A stretch of DNA of 64,000 nucleotides, taken from Streptococcus vicugnae (lineage in GTDB: Bacteria > Bacillota > Bacilli > Lactobacillales > Streptococcaceae). Below are positions 47,338-53,700 of the stretch, one piece after another. The stretch is taken from contig NZ_JAEMHW010000002.1 of assembly GCF_016461705.1 (NCBI RefSeq), forward strand, positions 248,001 through 312,000, in the 5' to 3' direction. Each line of letters begins with the position of its first letter. The stretch's first letter is position 1. The position numbers were made by a program, and so were the translations under genes. Under the pieces are notes generated by a model. The model was not told the DNA's origin, did no database searches, and worked only from the letters and a program-made list of their open reading frames with translations.

Positions 47338-47353
47338 ATTGGTATAGTCTAAT
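47338..47353 (-). promoter_or_regulatory. Downstream GntR/NagR-like box in the glmS leader
   Basis: ATTGGTATAGTCTAAT (plus strand) is an imperfect palindrome with the same ATTGGTATAG half as the upstream operator. It lies about 30 bases after the -10 box, positioned to block transcription. Confidence 0.55.
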
Positions 47354-47380
47354 AAAGACTCTCTAAAACCTTACAGCAAC

Positions 47381-47409
47381 AGTATATAACTTTACTTATA
47401 GCTTGTCAA
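47381..47409 (-). promoter_or_regulatory. glmS promoter
   Basis: Minus strand TTGACA (47404-47409), 17-base spacer, TATACT (47381-47386). Confidence 0.8.
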
Positions 47410-47416
47410 CAAAAAC

Positions 47417-47456
47417 ATTGGTATAGTTTTAACTATACCAATTAATGATTGGTATA
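47417..47456. promoter_or_regulatory. Upstream operator cluster of glmS (NagR/DasR-type boxes)
   Basis: ATTGGTATAGTT and AACTATACCAAT form a 26-base perfect-arm palindrome (47417-47442), eight bases upstream of the -35. A further half site, ATTGGTATA, lies at 47448-47456. ATTGGTATAG-type boxes fit the GntR-family regulators of amino-sugar genes; the name NagR is inference. Confidence 0.6.
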
Positions 47457-47462
47457 AAAGCA

Positions 47463-47488
47463 AAAACAGAGTAGCTTAACTACTCTGT
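47463..47488 (-). terminator. Terminator overlapping the end of the signal-peptidase-like gene
   Basis: ACAGAGTAG/CTACTCTGT with a five-base loop, followed by TTTTTG on the minus strand. The stop codon TAG lies in the stem. Confidence 0.85.
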
Positions 47489-48037
47489 TGTAATAAATCC
47501 AAATTGATTAAGAGGTAAAACTTTAAAAGTTACAACACCTCTTATTTGACTGTCTTTAATTAGACCAAAACTACGACTATCATTTGTATTCTGACGATCA
47601 TCATTTAAAACTAGATAGCTTCCCTTTGGAACCTTGTCATATTTTCCATTAGAAACAGTGTTAACAGAAAAATCAGAGGTAAAAGGTTGTTGCGTATCAG
47701 AAGTCGACAAATATTCAGATTTAATTTTACTAATGTATGATTCTTCTTTAACTTGATTATCGACGTAAAGAATATCATCCATTACTGTCGCACTTTGCCC
47801 TGCTGTTGCAATAACACGACTGATATAAAAAATACCATCTTTCTTGTAAACAATGAAATCTTTGTAGCGGGGTTCTCGATTACGATTAACAACTACAACA
47901 TCACCGTTAGAGAGGTATGAATTAGCAGCATCTTCATGCACTCTAAATGTTGAAAAAACAAAAATTCTCAACAAGAATATCACTAAAATAGCAATTAAGA
48001 CCAAAATAATATTTCGAATAAAATCGCGCTTAACCAT
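47480..48037 (-). CDS. Signal peptidase I-like protein lacking the Ser-Lys catalytic dyad
   Basis: This 185-residue protein has the S26 signal peptidase I layout. An N-terminal membrane anchor (about 8-30) precedes box B-like RVHEDAANSYLSNGDVVVV, box C RYKDFIVYK, box D ISRVIATAG, and box E LVLNDDRQNTNDSR. Aligned to streptococcal LepB (RVEGHSMDPTLADGE; VKRVIG), the catalytic Ser is Ala37, the following Met is Ala38 and the catalytic Lys is Ser73. The fold should be intact but peptidase activity is not expected. GAS SipA, which assists pilus assembly, also lacks the dyad; no pilus genes are near. It has an extended -10 promoter and its own terminator. Confidence 0.85.
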   Translation of the reverse strand: MVKRDFIRNIILVLIAILVIFLLRIFVFSTFRVHEDAANSYLSNGDVVVVNRNREPRYKDFIVYKKDGIFYISRVIATAGQSATVMDDILYVDNQVKEESYISKIKSEYLSTSDTQQPFTSDFSVNTVSNGKYDKVPKGSYLVLNDDRQNTNDSRSFGLIKDSQIRGVVTFKVLPLNQFGFITTE

Positions 48038-48059
48038 AATTTCTCCTATTCTTTATTCC

Positions 48060-48068
48060 ATTATACCA
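48060..48068 (-). promoter_or_regulatory. Promoter of the signal-peptidase-like gene
   Basis: Extended -10 TGGTATAAT on the minus strand (TATAAT at 48060-48065), about 22 bases before the start codon. Confidence 0.55.
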
Positions 48069-48200
48069 TGTTTCGCAATATAAAAAAAGTAACCATGTGA
48101 CTTTTGACACAAAGTTTCATAACTAATTTGCATAACATTCAAAAATTTTATAAAAGAGTTAATTACACCCCTTTTGTGTCCCTTGCTAGCATTTTGACAT

Positions 48201-48250
48201 AAAAAAGCCCTATCACACAGGCGTTAAAGCTTGATATGATAGGCTTTTTT
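48201..48250. terminator. Bidirectional terminator-like hairpin near the prophage boundary
   Basis: AAAAAAGCC-TATCA pairs with TGATA-GGCTTTTTT (one bulged C) around a 22-base loop. It lies on the host side of the phage junction and marks the end of chromosomal transcription. Confidence 0.6.
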
Positions 48251-48261
48251 ATTATTCAATT

Positions 48262-48422
48262 ATTTTACAGTGCGGGAAATATAGTACTGTTTTTAGTGCG
48301 TGTATAATAGTAGAAAACACTGTAAAATAAGCATTTATGCAGGTGAAACATCTGAGCGTTTGAGGCATAAAAATACAAAAGTTTTAAACTTATGCCCCAA
48401 AAATGCCCCAAAAATAAGCATT
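48262..48422. repeat. Repeats at the phage-chromosome junction, candidate att region
   Basis: There is no gene between 48038 and 48569. Within it lie an 11-base inverted repeat ATTTTACAGTG/CACTGTAAAAT (48262-48272 and 48318-48328), a direct repeat AAAATAAGCATT (48324-48335 and 48411-48422), and a tandem repeat ATGCCCCAAAA twice (48392-48413). Such clustered arms and core-like repeats are typical of tyrosine-integrase attachment sites. The core itself cannot be defined without the other end of the prophage. Confidence 0.45.
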
Positions 48423-48476
48423 CAATATGTTGCTGTTGTAACCACAATTTGCTAATAAGTCTATTACAACGACAAC

Positions 48477-48502
48477 AAAAAAAGGCTAGCAGAAAGCTAG
48501 CC
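48477..48502 (-). terminator. Terminator of the phage late operon
   Basis: GGCTAGC/GCTAGCC with a five-base loop followed by seven T on the minus strand, 68 bases after the lysin stop. Confidence 0.9.
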
Positions 48503-48569
48503 ATAAACTCATCACGAGCCAAGATTCAAGTCTTGTTTCATGATCCTATTATATCAAATGCGCGTGGTT

Positions 48570-48929
48570 TTAATCATTTTTAATTGTGACTTCAATTTTT
48601 TGAGGTGCGTCTTTAGCCGCTTTTACTTCCTTAGTAATAGCTTCAGTAGTTGCTTTAGCCTGCTCTTTGGTAACTTTGATAGCTTCTTGGATTTGAGCTG
48701 ATGTTGAATCTGGGTTTAACGCACGGAAAAAGCGGGCGTACCAAGGTGCTTGATTAGTCCATGTGTAAGACGGAATGTCATGACCGTTGTTGTCTTTATA
48801 AATTTGTTGGATGATTTTCATTTCGTCAATATGAGCCAATGCTCGAATTTGGTTTGTGTGCCCATTGTAAAAATAAAGTGTACCTTCGTTCCATTGAGGG
48901 TCGCCTTTGATATTAAATAGAAAATCCAT
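48570..48929 (-). CDS. Internal in-frame product of the endolysin (putative wall-binding subunit)
   Basis: Inside the lysin gene, AAAGGAG (48938-48944) stands eight bases before an in-frame ATG (48929), a better ribosome binding site than that of the full gene. The product would be the last 119 residues, from MDFLFNIKGDPQWNEG. It comprises a GDPQWNEGTLYFYNGHTNQI module and a charged helical tail. Several Gram-positive phage lysins (for example Lys170) make such a wall-binding subunit. That it happens here is inferred from the site. Confidence 0.55.
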   Translation of the reverse strand: MDFLFNIKGDPQWNEGTLYFYNGHTNQIRALAHIDEMKIIQQIYKDNNGHDIPSYTWTNQAPWYARFFRALNPDSTSAQIQEAIKVTKEQAKATTEAITKEVKAAKDAPQKIEVTIKND

Positions 48930-49553
48930 TGTTTCTTCTCCTTTAAAATTATTTTGAATTGTGTCATCGTCATCAAGTAAAACTACATTTTTGTCTAATC
49001 CGCCAGCAATACCTGTACTGGTGAATTGCCACCAGCGAATACCGTCCATAGACGGGAATATTGACCATACAGGCGTTGGAGTCACGTTGTAGTTTGGATA
49101 AGCAGCAATCCATAAGCTGTTTGGATATTTAGTAATGATTTGTTCATAGTAAACATTGGCAAGCGTATACGGCTTATAGCTGTAGTATATCGGCTTGTAA
49201 CCTGCATTGGCACATTTATCCATAAATGCCAAAACAGCGTCTGTATTGGCTTGTTTTGACGTACTAGCGCTGTCCTCATAGTCACATACAAGATAAGGTG
49301 TTTTAGTTGGCAAGTTAGCCAGGAAATAGTTTGCTTCCGCTACAGCTTGACTAACGTTACCGCCAAAACGTGCAAAATGATAATATCCGATTGGTTCACT
49401 TGTACTTGCTTGTGTAAAACGATTGGGTGAAAGATAGCCAGTACCTTCGCTAACCTTGATAATCGTCTTGCGTGTGCCTGCGGCTTGACAGATAGCTGTT
49501 AAATCTGCCGATTGATAGCTTGACACGTCAATAAAATAGTCATTCTTCTTCAT
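48570..49553 (-). CDS. Phage endolysin, GH25 muramidase
   Basis: This 327-residue lysin cuts the beta-1,4 bond between N-acetylmuramic acid and N-acetylglucosamine. The GH25 domain spans about 1-195, with FIDVSSYQ, IIKVSEGTGY, YLVCDYEDS (catalytic D/E pair) and RWWQFTSTG. After a linker with DDDDTIQNNF, a C-terminal module begins at about 209. The ATG at 49553 lies inside the 3' end of the holin gene (14-base overlap), with AGGTGG five bases upstream. A strong internal start exists at residue 209. Confidence 0.92.
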   Translation of the reverse strand: MKKNDYFIDVSSYQSADLTAICQAAGTRKTIIKVSEGTGYLSPNRFTQASTSEPIGYYHFARFGGNVSQAVAEANYFLANLPTKTPYLVCDYEDSASTSKQANTDAVLAFMDKCANAGYKPIYYSYKPYTLANVYYEQIITKYPNSLWIAAYPNYNVTPTPVWSIFPSMDGIRWWQFTSTGIAGGLDKNVVLLDDDDTIQNNFKGEETMDFLFNIKGDPQWNEGTLYFYNGHTNQIRALAHIDEMKIIQQIYKDNNGHDIPSYTWTNQAPWYARFFRALNPDSTSAQIQEAIKVTKEQAKATTEAITKEVKAAKDAPQKIEVTIKND

Positions 49554-49761
49554 CAACGCCACCTACTTTATTGTAATTAGCTGTGGAAATACCGATACAA
49601 GCACCTAGAAATGTCGTAACAGCCGTCACGATAACAAGTGTAATCTGTGTGTATTCCCAGTTGAACGCTGTTCCGATTGTCCCAATAAGTGTGCCTAGTG
49701 CTGGTAAAAGCACCACGACCACCCATTTTAAATAATCATAAGTTTTGTTAGTTAGTTTCAT
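49540..49761 (-). CDS. Phage holin (Dp-1-like)
   Basis: This 73-residue protein has two membrane helices (VVVVLLPALGTLIGTIGTAF and TLVIVTAVTTFLGACIGIS) ending ANYNKVGGVDEEE, matching the phage Dp-1 holin family that opens the membrane for endolysin release. GAGGAG seven bases upstream selects the ATG at 49761. It overlaps the lysin by 14 bases and the preceding holin gene by 14 bases, a compact lysis cassette. Confidence 0.88.
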   Translation of the reverse strand: MKLTNKTYDYLKWVVVVLLPALGTLIGTIGTAFNWEYTQITLVIVTAVTTFLGACIGISTANYNKVGGVDEEE

Positions 49762-50248
49762 CTGTTTTCTCCTCGTCATTATCATTATTTGTGTAATCAG
49801 CTTTATCTACGTCAAATTTGTCAGTATCAATATTTTGTCTGATGAATTTGTCAATGTATGGAATATGAACGCCTAAAGCTGATAAGTTAGCCAGAACGCT
49901 TGACCCGTAAGCAAATAGCATAGAAATAATAAAAGCGTCTACAGCGACACCCAAACCAGCAAACACGCACAATGGATAAGCTAAAGCCGTCATCAAGAAC
50001 ATAGCCACATGACTGACTAAACCTTTGCGGAACTTAGAGCTTGAATAGCTATGTTGCGCCCATGCCCTGCTAAAACCTAGCAAAATGTCAAAGACAATAA
50101 CGACCAACAAAGCAAATACTGCTAAGTGGTCGTCAATACCGTCTTCGTAAAAATTGCCGATAATGTGCAAAATGTGCATGAGTCCGTCTGGTTCTGGTTT
50201 GACATAGGTCACTTTTTCTTGTGTGATTACTGCTGCAAGAGTTAACAC
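49748..50248 (-). CDS. Phage holin-family protein (Holin 4/toxin-secretion type)
   Basis: This 166-residue membrane protein has about three to four helices (FALLVVIVFDILLGFSRAW, MFLMTALAYPLCVFAGLGV, AFIISMLFAYGSSVLANL) and a very acidic tail (DNDEEKTDETN). VVIVFDILLG plus SSSKFRKGL is typical of the phage_holin_4 family. The start is GTG, with GAGGTGG about ten bases upstream. With the small Dp-1-like holin downstream this makes a two-holin lysis cassette; one may act as antiholin. Confidence 0.85.
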   Translation of the reverse strand: MLTLAAVITQEKVTYVKPEPDGLMHILHIIGNFYEDGIDDHLAVFALLVVIVFDILLGFSRAWAQHSYSSSKFRKGLVSHVAMFLMTALAYPLCVFAGLGVAVDAFIISMLFAYGSSVLANLSALGVHIPYIDKFIRQNIDTDKFDVDKADYTNNDNDEEKTDETN

Positions 50249-50269
50249 TTCAATAGAACCACCTCATCA

Positions 50270-50593
50270 CTATTCTTCTGTCGTGTCAGCTTGTTCTTCC
50301 ACAACTTTTTCTGGCAAACCGTAACTTTTACGTTGTTGGTCTGGAATAGTGACGTCTAAATCAGTCACAGTGTTATTGTGCTTATAGACATCAAATTCCA
50401 TGTCAACACCGTGGATTTCAGCTTCTGCAATCAAGTTACGACAATAGAGCGTTGCAGCGTTTTGTGATTCAAAATTACAACGGTCTGAATATTCGTTTAC
50501 CCACGTCCGAAGTCCGCTGTAGTTTTGGTATTCCAAAAATTGACCGTCACCGTTTTTGATAACAAATACTGTGTTTGTAGTTGATTCTGCCAT
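50270..50593 (-). CDS. Phage hypothetical protein between tail tip and holins (107 residues)
   Basis: This soluble 107-residue protein carries a WVNEYSDRCNFESQNAATLYCRN core and an acidic C-terminus (EKVVEEQADTTEE). Proteins of this size at this position are common in streptococcal siphoviruses without known role. AAGGAG seven bases upstream (AAGGAGAATAATTATG) supports the start. It is part of the late operon. Confidence 0.8.
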   Translation of the reverse strand: MAESTTNTVFVIKNGDGQFLEYQNYSGLRTWVNEYSDRCNFESQNAATLYCRNLIAEAEIHGVDMEFDVYKHNNTVTDLDVTIPDQQRKSYGLPEKVVEEQADTTEE

Positions 50594-50595
50594 AA

Positions 50596-50769
50596 TTATT
50601 CTCCTTCTTTTGTTTCTTCTGGTGCAGTTGCTTCTTCTAATTGTTGTTGAAGCTCTGCGTTTTGTTGTTGTAATTGTTCAAGTTGTGCTTGTAGAGTTGC
50701 TTTGTCAAGTGACAATTGCGCAATCTCTAAAGCGAGCTTTGATTGAATTTGTTGATTAAGATTATCCAT
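50596..50769 (-). CDS. Small coiled-coil phage protein (57 residues)
   Basis: This short ORF has AAGGAG five bases before its ATG and ends two bases before the next start. The product is one long amphipathic helix very rich in Gln, Leu and Glu (LQAQLEQLQQQNAELQQQLE), a strong coiled coil, with a charged end EETKEGE. It may bind the tail-tip protein encoded just upstream; the function is unknown. Confidence 0.75.
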   Translation of the reverse strand: MDNLNQQIQSKLALEIAQLSLDKATLQAQLEQLQQQNAELQQQLEEATAPEETKEGE

Positions 50770-50778
50770 GTTTGCTCC

Positions 50779-53700
50779 TTATTTTTTCTTCTCTAGTACC
50801 CCGTAGTAATAAATATTTCTTACGTAGAGGTCAATTGTTCCACCTGAATTAAAACGTATGCTGTAAGTTCTACTTGGTATAGATGTTCGTCTAGTTGTTG
50901 CTGCCATGTATGCGTATTTTTCTGAACTAGTATTATATTCATTAATTGCAATAGAAACATCATTGTCAGGGTTATCGGAATCATCACTAAGATATCTCCA
51001 ATTTGATAACGTTAAACCATTTCCAGAATAATCGAGTTGTCGACCATTAAAACGAGTTGATAAGTTTTTTTGAATCGTTATACTATCGTCTAGATAGTTT
51101 CCCCTTGTATCTCCTACAGCGAGTTTTTTGATTAACGTATAGTTACCCATTCCTTGCACTGTTGCTCCTGTTCCAGAAGATTTACTCCCCCAAAACTGGA
51201 TAATAGAGGGGGAGATACGGATGGTAGGTGAATAGGTGGACGTTGAACTTTTTGAGCTTATACTTATATATTCATTCGTTATAGTCAATGTATTATTTGT
51301 AGAGTTATTAATCGCATTTGTTATGAAAGTTGCCGTGTTACCAGTTAATTTGCTAACGTCAATGGCATTAGCAGCTATTTTATCCGCATTGATTGCCCCT
51401 GCTGCTATCTTATCAGTCGTTATCGCACCTGTGGCGATATTCGCAGCGGTAATTGTATTAGCCTTTATCTGGTCACTTGTAATCGTGCCACTTGCGATTT
51501 GACTAGCTGTAATACTACCTGCTTTGATTTTGGCAGCGTCCAACGTGCCAGCCGTTATACGGTCACCATTGATACTGTTCGCTGTCATTTTGTCAGTCGT
51601 AACAGCCCCTGCTTTGATTGCGTCAGCTGTAATCGCATTGCTTGAAATCACATCAGCTGTGATGATTTTACCGTTAAGATGTGCCGTATTAATCGACTTG
51701 CTGGCTATTTTGGCGCTTGTGATAGCACCGTCAACAATCATATTCGCTTTTACGTTAATCTTGTCAGAAAACAGATTAATAGAGTTTTGGTTAACAGCAA
51801 AATAAGCCCCAATCGCATTCGCAACATCGGTTGTTGACTTGCCAGCTTTCATGACTATTCCGTCTGCATTAATAGTCAAGCTAGCACTCTTAACCGTTGA
51901 ACTATCCAACGCGGACACGCTAGCTTTGATTGAATCAGTTGTCTGTTTGATTTCAGACTGCGCACTTGCTAACTTGCTGTCGTAGTCTTCTGGAGCTGGT
52001 TGCCAGTCGCTCTTAAGCGAGCCAACACGAATGCTTAAATTGGAAATCGTAACTGTTCCACTAGTAGTCGTCTGATTCAAATTAAGGTAGCGTGATGACA
52101 CCGCTGTGCCATTGTATTTAATTTTCTTAAACGTACCAGAATAGTGACCTGAACCGCTTGACGTGCTAAGGTCGCTAGACGTATTGTTTAACAAAATCGT
52201 ATTGTCCCACTGATTAGCTGTGCCGTCAGAGTACGTAATCACTCGATTAATTCGGAACTTAGACGTGCTTGTCGGTGCAGTCACGCTCCAGTCAAACTCG
52301 ATGATAAGCGTTGCGTTATCAGCTATATCATCGAACGCACTTGATAAGTCATACAGCTTACCACCAGTTGACGACTTAGAATCACCAGTTTTAAGAGCGT
52401 AGTTCCGCCCACCAGCGGTTGTAGGTATTTGACCCTCAACGCTACTAATCTTACTGCTTAACTCGTTAGCTTTAGCTGTAATGTTGTTTTCAGCAGTCGT
52501 CACACGACCAGACAGCGTATTGAAATCTGTCTGCGAAACTTTAGCGCTTAGACCAGTAGTCAACGAATTAATCGAGTTAGTATGTGATGTAATTGTGTTT
52601 CCTTGTGACGTTACTTGCGTGCTAAGCTGTTCAAGACCGTTTGCGGTTTGAGTGAGAGTAGTGTTTAGTTTAGTGATGTCTGCTTCGGTATCCTCAATAG
52701 CAGGTACTGGGCTAGTAGCAATACTTCCATCTTCAAGCTGTACGTCACGAATACAAACAATATCGCCAACTTCAAAATCAACGCCATTCCCATAAACTAT
52801 CCATTGCTTATAAGTGCTAGTCGTTGCTACCGTAAAAGTATTGCTATAGCGTTGCCATTCTGTCGTTACATTAATCGCTTTCGCAGCGTTGCCCCATTCA
52901 GGACCAACTTTGATTTTTCGGACTTTTGACATTTTGACATCCATTGCCCACGTCATCTGCTTACCAAAAAAGCGACCGTCAGAGAAATCAAACAAGTTTT
53001 TGTAAAAACCGCCACCGCCTGCTTTAGTGCAAGTTGCTTTTAAATACTGACCGCTTTTGGCTGTATTGTCTTTTATTATTTCAAAAGACCAACCGCTTGT
53101 GTTTTGAGTCCAACCAGTAGCCGTTAAACCATAATTTCTAATATAGTTACGAGCTCCAACACTTGTCGGTATCTTTCCCTCAACCGCACTAACAGCACTA
53201 CTAATCTGACCAGGCACTGCTTCAACTTTTGTCTGCAGACTGCTCACATTTCCGTTCGTAGTTTGCAAGCTAGATTGCAAGTTAGCTACTGCCTTATCGT
53301 TGCTAGCTTGATAGTTAGCAAGATTAGTCTTAGTAGTGTCGGCGGTTGCTGTAGTTGCTGTTAAGTCATTGCGAATCCCAGTCACATCTTCAGTGTACGT
53401 TGATTTAGCAACGTAATCTTTAGCAATCGCTGTACGCTCCGCAGTCAATTGACGTGCTGTTTCAGTCTTAGCACTTTCGAAGTATTGGTTAGCTCGTGTC
53501 GATTCACCATTCTTGTACGTTTCAAGCGATTCAATACGTGTCTTAAAGCCCTCTGCGGTTTGGTCTGCAGTTGCTTTGTTTGATTTGACTGTGCCGTCTA
53601 ATGTTTGGAGATTAGACTGTAAGCTAGCATAGTTTTGGTCTGCAGTCTGCTTATATTCTGCAACTTTTTGTGATAAGTTCCAATCGTTCTCTGAATAATC

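Noticed and set aside
47286-47410. glmS ribozyme
   Set aside because: The leader is about 90 bases and shows none of the ribozyme core; operator boxes are present instead.
48392-48413. Start of a CRISPR-like array (tandem ATGCCCCAAAA)
   Set aside because: Only two directly abutting copies without spacers.
48265-48522. An 85-codon minus-strand frame in the phage junction
   Set aside because: It runs through the phage terminator at 48477-48502 and the repeat cluster, has no ribosome binding site, and its composition (Cys/Phe-rich) is unlike a protein.
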